Assembly: GCA_027717595.1 (NCBI GenBank)
Contig: JALLOF010000008.1
Span: 1-54,562, forward strand
Length of the DNA stretch: 54,562 nt
Source of the DNA: Nitrospinae bacterium AH_259_B05_G02_I21
GTDB lineage: Bacteria; JADFOP01
Direction of reading: 5' to 3'
Both the position numbers and the translations under genes were made by a program. The notes below the pieces were generated by a model. That model was not told the origin of the DNA and did no database searches. It saw only the letters and a list, made by a program, of their open reading frames with translations. Shown piece by piece: positions 35,898 to 46,685 of the stretch (within the stretch, counting starts at the first letter, position 1; every line of letters begins with the position of its first letter).

Positions 35898-37301
35898 TTA
35901 CGAAGAGGCCTCGAAGAGTTCAACCTGAGAGCGGTCCTTCCAGGGAAACTCCACCGGGTACTCCCCTGTGAAACAGGCCGTGCAGTAATCGTTGTGGTTC
36001 GGGTAGACGGTCGAGAGCAGACCTTCGGGGGAGAGGTACTCGAGGCTGTCGGCTGTGATGTATTTTCGAATCTCCTCCACCGAATGGCTTGAGGCGATAA
36101 GCTCGCGCCGGGTCGGCGTGTCGATCCCGTAGAAACACGGATGGGTCGTCGGGGGGGAAGAAATCCGCATGTGGACCTCTTTGGCCCCGGCCTGGCGAAT
36201 CATCTTGAGGATCTTTCGGCTCGTGGTCCCCCGGACGATGGAATCGTCGATCACCACCACCCGGCGCCCTTCGAGCAGCCGCTTGATCGGGTTGAGCTTG
36301 ATTTTTACCCCGAAGTGGCGAATCGACTGCTGGGGCTCGATGAAGGTCCGGCCGATGTAGTGATTGCGGATGAGGCCCACCTCGAAGGGAATCCCGCTCT
36401 CCTCGGCGTACCCTAGTGCCGCAGGCACGCCGCTGTCGGGCACCGGCACGACGATGTCGACGCCCACGTAAGCCTCCTTGGCCAGCCGGTGGCCGAGGGC
36501 CTTTCTGACTTCGTGGACGGAGCGGTTGAATATGAAGCTGTCGGGCCGGGAAAAGTAGACGAACTCGAAGATGCATTGGGCCAGCTTAACCTTCGGGAAG
36601 GGAAAGTGGCTCGTCAGGCCCTCCTCGTTGATGATAACCACTTCCCCGGGCTCGATGTCCCGCAGATACTCGGCCTCTATCAGATCGAGGGCGCAGGTCT
36701 CGCTGGCCAGAATGTACGCATCCCGAAGCTTCCCCAAGCAGAGCGGGCGGAACCCGTAGGGGTCGCGCACCCCGATGAGCTCGTTCGGGCCCATGATGGC
36801 CAAGGAATAGGCCCCGCGAACCTGCTCGATGGCGTCGATGACCCGATCTGCGAGCCGGTCCCGGTCGCTGCGGGCGATGAGGTGGACGATGACCTCGCTG
36901 TCCATCGTGGAGCGGAAGATGCTCCCGCCCGCTTCGAGCTCCTGGCGAAGGTGGTCGGCGTTGACGAGGTTTCCGTTGTGGGCGAGCGCGAGAGAGCCGC
37001 GGGCGTAGTCTATCGCGATGGGCTGCGCGTTCTTGAGCTGACTCTCACCCCAGGTCGAATACCGCGTGTGCCCGATGGCGAGGTGGCCGGGCAGCCGCAA
37101 TAGCCTCTCGGCGTCAAATATGTCGGCCACCAGCCCCATATCCACTTCCAGATGGAGCTCCTTGCCGTTCGAGGCCACGATGCCCGCCGACTCCTGGCCC
37201 CGGTGCTGAAGGGCGTAGAGGCCTAGATAGGTCATGTTGGCCGCTTCAGGATGGTTGAAAATCCCGAAGACGGCGCACTCTTCTTTGAACTTGTCCAGCA
37301 T
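35898..37301 (-). CDS. purF: Amidophosphoribosyltransferase (first step of purine synthesis)
   Basis: A 467-aa enzyme. The N-terminal Ntn glutaminase domain has C9 after a short propeptide ([15 protein letters not shown]), later exposed by processing. The PRTase loop is [17 protein letters not shown]. Four Cys matching the Bacillus-type 4Fe-4S ligands are present ([18 protein letters not shown] and YCTACFTGE), so this is the iron-sulphur form. Last gene of the operon, 7 nt after purL, followed by a terminator. Confidence 0.97.
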   Translation of the reverse strand: MLDKFKEECAVFGIFNHPEAANMTYLGLYALQHRGQESAGIVASNGKELHLEVDMGLVADIFDAERLLRLPGHLAIGHTRYSTWGESQLKNAQPIAIDYARGSLALAHNGNLVNADHLRQELEAGGSIFRSTMDSEVIVHLIARSDRDRLADRVIDAIEQVRGAYSLAIMGPNELIGVRDPYGFRPLCLGKLRDAYILASETCALDLIEAEYLRDIEPGEVVIINEEGLTSHFPFPKVKLAQCIFEFVYFSRPDSFIFNRSVHEVRKALGHRLAKEAYVGVDIVVPVPDSGVPAALGYAEESGIPFEVGLIRNHYIGRTFIEPQQSIRHFGVKIKLNPIKRLLEGRRVVVIDDSIVRGTTSRKILKMIRQAGAKEVHMRISSPPTTHPCFYGIDTPTRRELIASSHSVEEIRKYITADSLEYLSPEGLLSTVYPNHNDYCTACFTGEYPVEFPWKDRSQVELFEASS

Positions 37302-37308
37302 GGATCAC

Positions 37309-39558
37309 CTACCGGTCGAAATCCCTCTCCTGAGGGCGCTCGAAGAGGCCGGGCAAGGACTCCTCCCAGCTCCGCTTGGCCTCGGAGGCGGCAACGGAGA
37401 TAAGGGGCTTACCGTCAGGCCCGCTGACGGTCAGGTCCTCTCCCCCCACCGTCCCCAACAGAGTGAACGGCACCCTGCCCTCCTCGGCCAGCCCCTGGAG
37501 GCGCTGCACGTTGTCGGGAATACACGACACCACCACCCGGGATGGGCCTTCGCCAAAGAGGGCCGCATCGGGGCGGGTCTCCACCCGTAAAGATATAGAA
37601 CAACCGAGGGGATGTCCAGAGGGCTGAAAGCCAGCCTCCGCCAGGGCGACGGCGAGGCCCCCGTCACTCACATCGTGGGCGCTCTTCAAAAGGCCCTCTC
37701 CGGCGGCTTTGAGGATGAGCTCGTGCACCGAGCGCTCCAGCCCGAGGTCAATGGACGGGCGCCCGCGGACCAGGCCGTGGACGACGGCCAGATATTCGCT
37801 TCCACCCAACTCCTCCGAGGCGGGGCCGAGCAGCACGACCGCATCGCCCTCGTCCTTGAACCATTGGGTGAGATGCTTCGAGACGTCCTCCAGCAGCCCG
37901 ACCACGCCGACGACCGGCGTCGGGTAGACGGCTGTGCCCAGCGTCTCGTTGTAGAACGAGACGTTCCCCCCGGTCACCGGGGTCCCGAGGGCCTCGCAGG
38001 CCTCAGCCATTCCTTCCACCACCTCGGCAAACGCCCACATCGTTGACGGCCGCTCGGGATTCCCGAAATTGAGGCAATTCGTGATCGCCAGGGGACGGGC
38101 CCCGGCGCAGACGACGTTCCTGGCCGCTTCGGCCACGGCGCGCTTGCCGCCTTCGCGGGGGTCGAGCCAGCACCACCGACCGTTCCCGTCGAGGCTCATC
38201 GCTACCCCTTTGGCCGTGCCGGGCAGGCGGATGACGGCCGCATCAGAGCCCGGCAACACCACCGTGTTGATGCGCACCATGTGGTCGTACTGGCGCCAGA
38301 CCCACTCCTTGTTGGCAATGGAAGGGCTGGCGAGCAGCTCCAGCAGGACGGCCGAGCAGTCCTCCGGTATGTAGACCCGGTCGAGGTCGAGCGATTGCCT
38401 CTCGGCCAGATCGTCCGGAGGGGCCAGAGGGCGTTCGTAGACGGGGGCGTGCTCGGTCAGCGCCACGGCGGGGATGGCCGCCAGGGGGCGGCCGTCGTCG
38501 GTCACCCGGAGCAGGCCGTCGTCGGTCACCTCACCGACGGCCACGCAGTCGAGGTTCCACCTGGCGAAGACCTCCCGGACACGCTCCTCCTGCCCGGGCT
38601 TGGCCACCAGCAACATCCGCTCCTGGCTCTCCGAGAGCATGATCTCGTAGGGGCTCATCCCCTCCTCCCGCCTCGGGACGCGGGCCAAATCCACGGTGAT
38701 GCCTGTGTTGCCGCGGCTTGCCATCTCGCTTGTCGAGCAGGTAAGGCCCGCCGCGCCCATGTCCTGGATGCCGACGATGAGATTCTCCTCCATGACCTCC
38801 AGGCAGGCCTCGAGCAGGAGCTTCTCCGTAAACGGGTCGCCCACCTGGACCGTCGGTCGGCGCTCCTCGCTCGTCTCGTCGAAATCCTCGCTCGCCATGG
38901 TGGCCCCGTGAATCCCGTCACGGCCAGTCTTGCTGCCAACGTACATGACGGCGTTGCCGGCACCGTCGGCACGCCCTCGGAAGATGCGGTCGTGGCGGGT
39001 CAGGCCCACGTTGAAGACATTGACCAGGGGGTTGCCGTTGTAGACCTCGCTGAAGTGAATCTCCCCCCCTACGGTCGGCACGCCGATGCAGTTGCCGTAG
39101 GCCGCAATCCCGGCCACAACACCCTCCATGAGGTAGCGGTTCTTGGGGATCTGAAGCGGGCCGAACCTGAGGCTGTTGAGGCTCGCCAGCGGCCTCGCCC
39201 CCATGGTGAAGATGTCCCGCAGGATTCCCCCCACGCCGGTGGCGGCCCCCTGGAAAGGCTCGATGAAGGAGGGGTGATTGTGGCTCTCGATTTTGAAGAC
39301 CAGGGCCAGGCCGTCTCCGATATCGACGATTCCGGCGTTTTCCCCGGGCCCCTGTACGATGTGGGGCCCCTCGGTGGGGAATTTCCCTAAGTGCGACTTG
39401 GAGCTCTTGTACGAACAATGTTCCGACCACATCACCGAGAAAATCCCGAGCTCCAGATGGTTCGGCGGCCGGCCGAGGAGCTCGACTATGCGGTCATATT
39501 CCTCCTCGGTGAGGCCGTGGTCCGCAATGGTATCAGGCGTTATGGCTGGCTCAACCAT
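37309..39558 (-). CDS. purL: Phosphoribosylformylglycinamidine synthase II, small-form PurL
   Basis: A 749-aa ATP-dependent synthase of the three-subunit PurL/PurQ/PurS complex. Family motifs include [12 protein letters not shown] near residue 43, [38 protein letters not shown] and CSTSEM-type repeats, plus [10 protein letters not shown] late. The length equals the small form, which needs PurQ as glutaminase and PurS as bridge, both encoded upstream. Confidence 0.97.
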   Translation of the reverse strand: MVEPAITPDTIADHGLTEEEYDRIVELLGRPPNHLELGIFSVMWSEHCSYKSSKSHLGKFPTEGPHIVQGPGENAGIVDIGDGLALVFKIESHNHPSFIEPFQGAATGVGGILRDIFTMGARPLASLNSLRFGPLQIPKNRYLMEGVVAGIAAYGNCIGVPTVGGEIHFSEVYNGNPLVNVFNVGLTRHDRIFRGRADGAGNAVMYVGSKTGRDGIHGATMASEDFDETSEERRPTVQVGDPFTEKLLLEACLEVMEENLIVGIQDMGAAGLTCSTSEMASRGNTGITVDLARVPRREEGMSPYEIMLSESQERMLLVAKPGQEERVREVFARWNLDCVAVGEVTDDGLLRVTDDGRPLAAIPAVALTEHAPVYERPLAPPDDLAERQSLDLDRVYIPEDCSAVLLELLASPSIANKEWVWRQYDHMVRINTVVLPGSDAAVIRLPGTAKGVAMSLDGNGRWCWLDPREGGKRAVAEAARNVVCAGARPLAITNCLNFGNPERPSTMWAFAEVVEGMAEACEALGTPVTGGNVSFYNETLGTAVYPTPVVGVVGLLEDVSKHLTQWFKDEGDAVVLLGPASEELGGSEYLAVVHGLVRGRPSIDLGLERSVHELILKAAGEGLLKSAHDVSDGGLAVALAEAGFQPSGHPLGCSISLRVETRPDAALFGEGPSRVVVSCIPDNVQRLQGLAEEGRVPFTLLGTVGGEDLTVSGPDGKPLISVAASEAKRSWEESLPGLFERPQERDFDR

Positions 39559-39621
39559 GGAGTTCTCGTTCCCGGTCAGGAAGGCAGTAATTTGGCTCTG
39601 AAATAGAGATTGTGGCCCACG

Positions 39622-40326
39622 CTACGGGGTTGCCGGTGCCTTGGCGGCGGCGAGCATGGAGCGGAAGATTTTAAGCCCGTCCAAGCTCCCCAACATCTCT
39701 TCGGAGCACCGCTCCGGATGGGGCATCATCCCAAGGACGTTGCCCCGGTCATTCACGATGCCGGCGATATTCTCAAGCGCTCCGTTGGGATTAGCCTCCT
39801 CCACCACCCGGCCTGCATCGTCGCAGTAGCTAAAGACCACCTGCTGATTTGCCCTCAACGCTTCGAGCGTTGTCTGATCGGCAAAATACGCCCCCTCATT
39901 GTGGGCGATGGGAACTCTCAAGACTTCCCCATTAACGCATTGATTTGTAAAGGGTGTCTCGTTGTTTTCCACCCTGAGATTGACGTATTGACAGACGAAC
40001 TTGAGGCTTTGGTTGCGAAGCATCGCTCCGGGCAGCAAGCCGATCTCGAGCAAAATCTGGAACCCGTTGCAGATGCCGAGCACGAGCCCCCCGCCATCGG
40101 CGAAGCGCTTCACCGACTCCACCACGGGGCTGAACCGGGCGATGGCGCCCGTCCTGAGGTAATCCCCATAGGAAAATCCCCCTGGGAGAATGAGAGCATC
40201 AAATCCCTCGACGTCGGAGTCCTGATGCCAGATATACTCGACTGGCTCTTCAAGTACGTCCTCAACCACGCGGTAGCAATCATGATCATTATTGCTGCCG
40301 GGAAACACCACCACGCCAAATCTCAT
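39622..40326 (-). CDS. purQ: Phosphoribosylformylglycinamidine synthase, glutaminase subunit PurQ
   Basis: A 234-aa class I glutamine amidotransferase. The nucleophile Cys is in [17 protein letters not shown] and the His/Glu dyad in [11 protein letters not shown]. It supplies ammonia to PurL. The gene lies between purS and purL in the usual order. Confidence 0.97.
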   Translation of the reverse strand: MRFGVVVFPGSNNDHDCYRVVEDVLEEPVEYIWHQDSDVEGFDALILPGGFSYGDYLRTGAIARFSPVVESVKRFADGGGLVLGICNGFQILLEIGLLPGAMLRNQSLKFVCQYVNLRVENNETPFTNQCVNGEVLRVPIAHNEGAYFADQTTLEALRANQQVVFSYCDDAGRVVEEANPNGALENIAGIVNDRGNVLGMMPHPERCSEEMLGSLDGLKIFRSMLAAAKAPATP

Positions 40327-40367
40327 AGACGTTACCCCTTAACAATCAACTACATTTATGCTTCTTT

Positions 40368-40622
40368 CTAAGGCTCAATGTTAAATCTAAAGTCTTCAAT
40401 CACGGGGTTGGAGAGGAGCTTTTCGCACATCTCAGCAACGTCCGCCTCCAGCTCTTCTCTCGGGCGGTCGGCAAGGGTCAACTCCAGGTATTTGCCCATC
40501 CGGACTTCCTGGACGTCGTATCCGAGGGCTTCCAGGGCGTTCTGGACGGTCAGGCCCTGGGGGTCGAGCACCCCTTTCTTAAGTGTTACGTAGACTTTCG
40601 CAGTCGGCAAGGCGGAAAGCAC
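40368..40622 (-). CDS. purS: Phosphoribosylformylglycinamidine synthase subunit PurS
   Basis: An 84-aa bridging subunit of the PurLQS complex, with AKVYVTLKKGVLDPQGLTVQ and LGYDVQEVRMGKYLEL typical of the family. The start is GTG, 3 nt after the purC stop. The family start is usually MKVxVYVTLKxGVLDP; the extra six residues (MLSALP) are probably real since no other codon fits. Confidence 0.95.
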   Translation of the reverse strand: MLSALPTAKVYVTLKKGVLDPQGLTVQNALEALGYDVQEVRMGKYLELTLADRPREELEADVAEMCEKLLSNPVIEDFRFNIEP

Positions 40623-40625
40623 CCT

Positions 40626-41333
40626 TCAGGCCTGGCAGACCCGGCGCCAGACCTCTTCGTAGGACTCCTCGAGGCGGCCCAAATCGCGCCTGAAACGGTC
40701 CTTATCGAGCTTCTCTCCCGTGGCTTTATCCCACAGTCGGCAGCCGTCGGGCGAGATTTCATCACCGAGGAGCACACCTTCCGGGTGGCGGCCGAACTCC
40801 AGCTTGTAGTCGGCCAGGATGACGTCCCGCTCCTCGAAGTAGGGCACGAGTATCTCGTTGATGCGAAAGGCCGTCTCATTGATGAAGCGCATCTCCTCAT
40901 CGCTCGCCCACCCGAAGGCCCGGATGTGCCACTCATTGATCATCGGGTCTCCCAGTGGATCGCTCTTGAGGTAGTGCTCGAGGATGGGAAACGGGAGCGG
41001 CTCGCCCTCCTCCCGTCCGGTGCGTTGGGACAGGCTGCCGGCAATGATGTTGCGTACGATCACCTCCACCGGGATGATTTCCAGGCGCTTGATGAGCATG
41101 TCTCGCTCCGAGAGCTGCTCGACGAAGTGGGTCGCGATGCCTATTTTCTCAAGGAGCTGAAAGATGACCGACGAGATGGCGCAGTTGTAGACCCCTTTGT
41201 TGGCGATAATGCCCTGCTTTTGGCCGTCGAAGGCCGTGGCGCTGTCTTTAAAGTGCTGAATGAGGAGGCCTGGATCGTCCGTCTCGTAGACGATCTTGGC
41301 CTTGCCTTCGTAGAGGGTCCGCCTCGGCTCCAT
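40626..41333 (-). CDS. purC: SAICAR synthetase
   Basis: A 235-aa ATP-grasp-like enzyme joining aspartate to CAIR. MEPRRTLYEGKAKIVYETDD is the normal start and IIPVEVIVRNIIAGSLSQRT the substrate loop. I chose the ATG at 41333 rather than upstream frame extensions, which carry no family features. It lies 16 nt after purB and runs into purS. Confidence 0.96.
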   Translation of the reverse strand: MEPRRTLYEGKAKIVYETDDPGLLIQHFKDSATAFDGQKQGIIANKGVYNCAISSVIFQLLEKIGIATHFVEQLSERDMLIKRLEIIPVEVIVRNIIAGSLSQRTGREEGEPLPFPILEHYLKSDPLGDPMINEWHIRAFGWASDEEMRFINETAFRINEILVPYFEERDVILADYKLEFGRHPEGVLLGDEISPDGCRLWDKATGEKLDKDRFRRDLGRLEESYEEVWRRVCQA

Positions 41334-41349
41334 AGGCTCGGCCCGCCCC

Positions 41350-42657
41350 CTATGGCGCCTCTGCCTGGACGAAGACGCGCTCAACGAGCGCTTTGGCGTT
41401 GCGAAGGCGGGAGGCGAGATCGAAGCATTCCTCAAGCGCCTCCCGGCTCAGGTGCTTCGTGATGGCCGGGTCGGCCATGACGGCCTCCCTGAAATCGACC
41501 TCTCCGCCCCAGGCCCGCATGGCGTGGTCCTGGACAAGGCGATAGGCCTCGTGGCGGTCGAGGCCCGCCTGCGCCAACGCCACCAGGAGGCTCTGGGATG
41601 CGAGCAGGCCCCCGGTCTGTCCCAGGTTCTCGCGCATCCGCTCGGGGTAGACGACCAGGCGGTCTATCAGCTCGGTGGCCTTGGCCACCATGTAGTCGGC
41701 GAGAATCGTGCTGTCGGGCAGGATGATGCGCTCGGCCGAGGAGTGGCTGATATCGCGCTCATGCCACAGCGGAACGTTCTCGAGCGCTGTGTGGAGATTA
41801 CCCCGGACCACGCGGGCCAGACCACAGAGCCGTTCAGCGATGATGGGGTTGCGCTTATGGGGCATGGCTGAAGAGCCTTTCTGGCCGGGAGCGAAGTACT
41901 CCTCAACTTCGCGGACTTCGGTCCGCTGGAGGTGGCGAACCTCCAAGGCAATCTTCTCAATGCTGGTCGCAAGCAGGGCGAGCGCCGCCAGAAAGTCGGC
42001 ATGGCGGTCCCGCTGGACGATCTGGCTTGAGGCGGGCGCGGGCACGATCCCCAGCCGCTCGCAGACGTAGGCCTCGACCTCCGGGGGGGCGTGGGCGAAC
42101 GTGCCGACGGCTCCGGAGAGCTTTCCGACCGCGACCCCCTGAGCGGCGCTCTCGAGCCGATCGCGGCGGCGGCGCACCTCGTCCCACCATAGAGCTAGCT
42201 TCAGCCCGAATGTCGTCGCCTCGGCGTGGACCCCGTGGGTCCGCCCCACCATGGGGACCTCCTGAAACTCCTCCGCGCGTCGCCTCAGAACGGAGAGAAA
42301 ATCGTCAAGACCGTTGAGGAGCAACTGGCCGGCCTCTTTGAGCAGGACGGCCAGGGAGGTGTCCAAAACATCCGAGGAGGTGAGGCCGAGATGGAGCCAT
42401 CGGGCGTCTCCCCCGACGGTCTCGCCCACGGCGGTGAGAAAGGCGATGACATCATGGTGGACCTCGGCCTCGACGGCTTCGATCCGCTCGACGCTGAAGC
42501 TCGCCTTCTCGCGCAGACGCCGGGCGGCCTCCTTCGGAACGATGTCCAGATCGGCCATTGCTTCGCAGGCAAGAAGCTCGATCTCGAGCCAGACCTGGAA
42601 TTTCTTCTCCGACGCCCAGAGGGCCGCCATCTCGGGACGACTGTAGCGGGGAATCAC
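41350..42657 (-). CDS. purB: Adenylosuccinate lyase
   Basis: A 435-aa fumarase-fold lyase used twice in purine synthesis. The signature GSSAMPHKRNPI is present, with LGLTSSDVLDTSLAV and VGRTHGVHAEATTFGLKL. The GTG start overlaps the stop of the preceding gene (GTGA), so purine genes are translated in step with the envelope genes upstream. Confidence 0.97.
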   Translation of the reverse strand: MIPRYSRPEMAALWASEKKFQVWLEIELLACEAMADLDIVPKEAARRLREKASFSVERIEAVEAEVHHDVIAFLTAVGETVGGDARWLHLGLTSSDVLDTSLAVLLKEAGQLLLNGLDDFLSVLRRRAEEFQEVPMVGRTHGVHAEATTFGLKLALWWDEVRRRRDRLESAAQGVAVGKLSGAVGTFAHAPPEVEAYVCERLGIVPAPASSQIVQRDRHADFLAALALLATSIEKIALEVRHLQRTEVREVEEYFAPGQKGSSAMPHKRNPIIAERLCGLARVVRGNLHTALENVPLWHERDISHSSAERIILPDSTILADYMVAKATELIDRLVVYPERMRENLGQTGGLLASQSLLVALAQAGLDRHEAYRLVQDHAMRAWGGEVDFREAVMADPAITKHLSREALEECFDLASRLRNAKALVERVFVQAEAP

Positions 42658-43616
42658 GGAGCGCCCTCCAGGCGGCTTCTCAGCATGTGGTAGAGAAGGG
42701 GGAGCATGATCTCGTGGTGCCCGGTAATCGAGTACCCGCGCCCTGAGTCCCGCGTGGGCCTCTCGACCACGTTCACCGACGGTCGGTAGTGGCGGATCAT
42801 ATCGAAATCGACCGTGACGAAGTCGCGCGCGGGGTGGCCGAGGTTTCGCACGAGCGAGAGGGCCTTCAAAAAGATCTCCGGCAGCAGGACGGCCGAGCCG
42901 ATGTTGAAGTAGACGCCCCCGTCGCCGATCTCGCTGACCATGGAGCAGAAGCGCTGAAAGTCCCGGTAGGTCCCCTCCCCCACCAGGGCTCCGTCGGTGG
43001 AAGGATGCATGTGGACGATGTCGGTTCCCACGGCCACATGGACCGTCACTGGCAGGGCTTGTGCAAATCCGGCGGCGAGCAGGCTTAGATCGGTATGGGG
43101 GTACTCTCCCTCTTCCAGCGCGCGCCCCACCGCCTCACCGATGCCCAGCCCCTTGGGAACGTATTGGGCGATCGCCCCGTTGATGGCCGTGGCCGTCTCC
43201 TCGGCCATGCCGAACCGGCCGGAACCGATCTCTGTCTCCACATCCTCGCTCGTCGCCCCGATCAAGGCCAGCTCCACGTCATGGACGAGTCCCGCCCCGT
43301 GCATCGCGATCCCCGTGATCAGGTCCCGGCTCATCAAGTCGAGCAGCAGCGGCGAGCATCCCACCTTGAAGACATGAGCCCCGACACCCCAGATGACCGG
43401 TTTTCCCTTTGACCGGGCGGCCAGCACCGCCTCCACCACGGCCGTCAGGTCGGTGGCCTTGAGGATCTCGGGCAGCAGCCCCACCACGTCGCGAGTCTCG
43501 TCCCAGCGGCGAGGGTCGGCAAACGTCCCCCGCGAGACCTTGTGGTGCCGCTCCTTCAGCGAATAGGTCGACACCTGATCAAAGGCCAGCTTCTTCAGCC
43601 GATAGCGATCGCCCAC
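42654..43616 (-). CDS. Conserved Rossmann-type protein resembling deoxyhypusine synthase
   Basis: A 320-aa protein. The stretch GVGAHVFKVGCSPLLLDLMS, then HGAGLVHDVELALIGATSED and GRFGMAEETATAI resemble the NAD-binding part of the deoxyhypusine synthase family. The C-terminal catalytic Lys motif of true synthases (xWGKI-type) is not visible, and bacteria lack eIF5A, so the true substrate is open. It sits between hldE (6-nt gap) and purB (GTGA overlap), a context also known in some deltaproteobacteria where such genes neighbour heptose genes. Start GTG. The family assignment is moderate; function unknown. Confidence 0.65.
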   Translation of the reverse strand: MGDRYRLKKLAFDQVSTYSLKERHHKVSRGTFADPRRWDETRDVVGLLPEILKATDLTAVVEAVLAARSKGKPVIWGVGAHVFKVGCSPLLLDLMSRDLITGIAMHGAGLVHDVELALIGATSEDVETEIGSGRFGMAEETATAINGAIAQYVPKGLGIGEAVGRALEEGEYPHTDLSLLAAGFAQALPVTVHVAVGTDIVHMHPSTDGALVGEGTYRDFQRFCSMVSEIGDGGVYFNIGSAVLLPEIFLKALSLVRNLGHPARDFVTVDFDMIRHYRPSVNVVERPTRDSGRGYSITGHHEIMLPLLYHMLRSRLEGAP

Positions 43617-43622
43617 GTCCGT

Positions 43623-45104
43623 CTACCGCTCCAGCCCACTAAGGTTGTATCGTTCCGCGATCCTTTGCACGATGTCGCTCGTCGACCAGCCTTCCAGGGC
43701 CGGCACAAGCTCGACCCGTCCCCCAGCCTCCTCGACGATCTCGCGGCCCACGACTTCATCGAGACTGTAATCGCCCCCCTTGACCAACACATCCGGAACC
43801 AATTCCTTGATCAGGCCCTCAGGGGTAAGCTCGTCGAATATGACCACGTAGTCCACACAATCGAGGCTGGCGATGATTTTCGCCCGGTCTTCCTGGCCAA
43901 CGATCGGCCGCTGGGGCCCTTTGATGCTTCGGACGCTCTTGTCGTTATTGAGACCTAGCACCAGCATGTCCCCGAAACTTCGGGCCCTATGGAGCATCAT
44001 GATGTGGCCGGCATGGAGGAGATCGAAGCACCCGTTGGTAAAGACGACGGTCTGGTTCTTTCCCCGTGCAAGCCGAACCAGCTTGGAGGCCTCATCAAGC
44101 GAGATGATCTTGCGCGCCGAGTAAAAATAGCCCTCCTCCAAGTACTCAACAATTTCCTCTTTGGTGGCTACAGACGTGCCGACCTTGCCCACGACGATGC
44201 CCGCACCGATGTTGGCCAACCTCGCCGCCTCTTCAAGCGGAGCGCCGGCGAACACCCCCAGGCCGAAGACGGCGACGGCCGTGTCGCCTGCCCCCGTCAC
44301 GTCGAACACGTCCCGGGCCTGCGTCGGGATGTGAACCGAGGAGCCGTCCTGATGAAAGAGGCTCATCCCCTCCTTTCCCCTCGTGACCAACACGTTCTCG
44401 CACTCGACCTGCTCAAAGAGAATGGCCGCAGCCCGATGCAGATCATCTTCGCCCTCCACCACCACGCCCGTGGCCTCTTCCACCTCTTTGACGTTGGGCG
44501 TAATGATGTGGCTTCCACGATACCTCTCGTACCGGCGACCCTTAGGGTCCACGATGACCCGCTTTCCGTGACTTCGGGCCTCGGCAATCGTGAGCTGGAT
44601 GATCTCCTCGGTCAATACGCCTTTCAAGTAATCCGACATGATGAGGCCTTCGACGTGGGGAAGCGCCTCGCGGATGGCTCGCCCGATGAGTTCGGCCAGG
44701 GGCGGGTCCAGGTCACGGCGCTGTTCTCGGTCCATGCGAAGGATTTGCTGGGCGTGGGCGATGAAGCGAACCTTGTGGGTCGTGGGCCTGTTTGGGTCGG
44801 CGATGACCCCGAGCGTGTCGATACCCGCCGCCTTCAGCTTGTTCTTCAGGGCGAGGCCCTGGTCGTCTTGGCCAACCACCCCGACCAGGGTCACGTCAAC
44901 GCCCATCGTCGCAAGATTGTATGCTACATTGGCCGCGCCCCCTGGGGCCGTATGGCTCGATTGCCAATCGAGCACCTGCACTGGGGCCTCGGGGGAAACC
45001 TTGGTAACCTCTCCCCAGACGAACTCGTCGTAGATCAAATCCCCAACGACGAGGGCTTTTATCCCACCGGCCCGATCGAGCAGATTTTTAAGCGTCTCGC
45101 TCAA
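43623..45104 (-). CDS. hldE: Bifunctional heptose-7-P kinase / heptose-1-P adenylyltransferase
   Basis: A 493-aa protein with two domains. Residues 1-325 are a ribokinase-fold kinase (ALVVGDLIYDEFVWG, DVTGAGDTAVAVFGLG with the catalytic Asp). Residues 350-485 are the nucleotidyltransferase (VFTNGCFDLLHAGHIMML, carrying the HxGH site). It performs two steps of ADP-L-glycero-D-manno-heptose synthesis. The TTG start overlaps the gmhA stop (TTGA). No gmhB or hldD is in the window. Confidence 0.96.
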   Translation of the reverse strand: MSETLKNLLDRAGGIKALVVGDLIYDEFVWGEVTKVSPEAPVQVLDWQSSHTAPGGAANVAYNLATMGVDVTLVGVVGQDDQGLALKNKLKAAGIDTLGVIADPNRPTTHKVRFIAHAQQILRMDREQRRDLDPPLAELIGRAIREALPHVEGLIMSDYLKGVLTEEIIQLTIAEARSHGKRVIVDPKGRRYERYRGSHIITPNVKEVEEATGVVVEGEDDLHRAAAILFEQVECENVLVTRGKEGMSLFHQDGSSVHIPTQARDVFDVTGAGDTAVAVFGLGVFAGAPLEEAARLANIGAGIVVGKVGTSVATKEEIVEYLEEGYFYSARKIISLDEASKLVRLARGKNQTVVFTNGCFDLLHAGHIMMLHRARSFGDMLVLGLNNDKSVRSIKGPQRPIVGQEDRAKIIASLDCVDYVVIFDELTPEGLIKELVPDVLVKGGDYSLDEVVGREIVEEAGGRVELVPALEGWSTSDIVQRIAERYNLSGLER

Positions 45105-45718
45105 GCTTCTTCTCCCCCTTCTGGCGTCGTTTGCTCTCCGGAGGCTTGAGCGGCCAGGCGCTCATCAATCAGGTCGCACCAGATGTGCCCAATTGTGATG
45201 TGGGCCTCCTGAATCCGAGGGGTGCTCTCAGACGGTACGATAACCGCCGCGTCGGAAAGCCTTTTGAGGTCTCCGCCGCCCATTCCCAAAAGGCCCACGG
45301 TGGAGAGCCCCATCCGACGGGCGGTCTCCATCGCCAACTCCACGTTGCGAGACCGGCCGCTAGTTGAGATGCCCATCAGGCTGTCCCCAGGACGTCCCAG
45401 GGCCTCAACCTGTCTGGCAAAGATCTCATCGAAGCCGTAATCGTTGCCCACCGCCGTGAGAACTGACGTGTCCGTCGTCAGGGCCAGGGCGGCTGTGGCC
45501 GGACGCTCCCGGCTGAAGCGGCCCACCAGCTCTCCGGCGATGTGCTGGGCATCGGCAGCGCTTCCCCCATTGCCGCAAAGGAGGATTTTCCCGCCACCGG
45601 CCAGTGCATCCCAAAGCAGGTTGAAGGCCTCCTCGATCGCCCCCGGAAGCTGCTCGGCGCAGTCCATCTTCAGGCGGCTGCTGGCCGTCAGATGATCAAT
45701 GATGCGCTCACGTATCAT
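45101..45718 (-). CDS. gmhA: Sedoheptulose-7-phosphate isomerase
   Basis: A 205-aa SIS-domain isomerase that starts ADP-heptose synthesis. [20 protein letters not shown] and [20 protein letters not shown] are family signatures; the [15 protein letters not shown] motif near the C-terminus provides the active-site His. It overlaps the preceding epimerase gene by 11 nt and feeds hldE by an overlapping stop/start. Confidence 0.97.
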   Translation of the reverse strand: MIRERIIDHLTASSRLKMDCAEQLPGAIEEAFNLLWDALAGGGKILLCGNGGSAADAQHIAGELVGRFSRERPATAALALTTDTSVLTAVGNDYGFDEIFARQVEALGRPGDSLMGISTSGRSRNVELAMETARRMGLSTVGLLGMGGGDLKRLSDAAVIVPSESTPRIQEAHITIGHIWCDLIDERLAAQASGEQTTPEGGEEA

Positions 45719-46685
45719 GGCGGCCTAACTGGTCTTGATAGTAGGAGATAGTCCTCTTCAAGCCTTCTTCAATGTCAACGTTGGGTTTCCAGCCCAGAAT
45801 TGTCGTCGCCCGCATGATGTTCGGCCGCCGAATCTTAGGATCGTCCACGGGCAGCGGCTTATGAACCACAGAGCTTGAACTCCCACTTTGCCGCTTAACC
45901 ATGGTGGCAAGCTCCAAGATGGAGAGCTCCTGGGGGTTTCCCAGATTGACCGGTTCGTTGTAGTCCGAGACAAGCAGCCGCCAGATTCCTTCCACGAGGT
46001 CGTCAATATAGCAGAAACTGCGTGTTTGGGTCCCATCGCCAAAGACCGTGATCGACTCGTCTCGCAGCGCCTGACCTATGAATGTCGGGACGGCTCGGCC
46101 GTCGTCGAGGCGCATCCGCGGCCCGTAAGTATTAAAAATGCGGGCGATTTTTGTGTCTACCCCGTGGACCCGATGATACGCCGTTGTGATGGCTTCGGCG
46201 AAACGCTTGGCTTCATCGTATACCCCTCGCGGACCGATAGGGTTTACGTTCCCCCAGTAGTCTTCATGTTGGGGATGGACGAGGGGGTCTCCGTATACTT
46301 CTGAGGTGGAGGCGAGTAGGAACACAGCCCCCTTGGCCTTGGCCACACCGAGGACCCGGTGGGTTCCAAGGGCCCCTACCTTGAGGGTTTGGATGGGAAA
46401 GCGCTGGTAATCGAGCGGGCTTGCCGGGGAGGCGAAGTGCAGGACGTAATCAAGCGGTCCGTCGACGTCAATGTAGTTGGTCACGTCGTGCTCGATGAAT
46501 TGAAAGGGGGGCTTCGGGTCGAGCGGCTTAAAATTGCTCAGGGACCCCGTCAAGAGGTTGTCGAGGCATATGACCTCATGCCCCTTCTCCAGGAGGAACG
46601 AGACGAGATGGGAACCGATGAATCCCGCCCCGCCGGTTATGAGGCTTCGCGGGTGGCGGTTCTTAGAGGTCGAGCGATCTACCAT
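45708..46685 (-). CDS. UDP-glucuronate decarboxylase-like (UDP-xylose synthase) SDR enzyme
   Basis: A 325-aa extended [22 protein letters not shown] binds [23 protein letters not shown], the YDEAKRFAE catalytic Yxxx[21 protein letters not shown] and [16 protein letters not shown] match UDP-glucuronate decarboxylases. With Ugd directly upstream it would convert UDP-glucuronate to UDP-xylose. I placed the start at the ATG at 46685, whose frame overlaps the ugd stop; the open frame upstream of it has no family features. Confidence 0.9.
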   Translation of the reverse strand: MVDRSTSKNRHPRSLITGGAGFIGSHLVSFLLEKGHEVICLDNLLTGSLSNFKPLDPKPPFQFIEHDVTNYIDVDGPLDYVLHFASPASPLDYQRFPIQTLKVGALGTHRVLGVAKAKGAVFLLASTSEVYGDPLVHPQHEDYWGNVNPIGPRGVYDEAKRFAEAITTAYHRVHGVDTKIARIFNTYGPRMRLDDGRAVPTFIGQALRDESITVFGDGTQTRSFCYIDDLVEGIWRLLVSDYNEPVNLGNPQELSILELATMVKRQSGSSSSVVHKPLPVDDPKIRRPNIMRATTILGWKPNVDIEEGLKRTISYYQDQLGRHDT

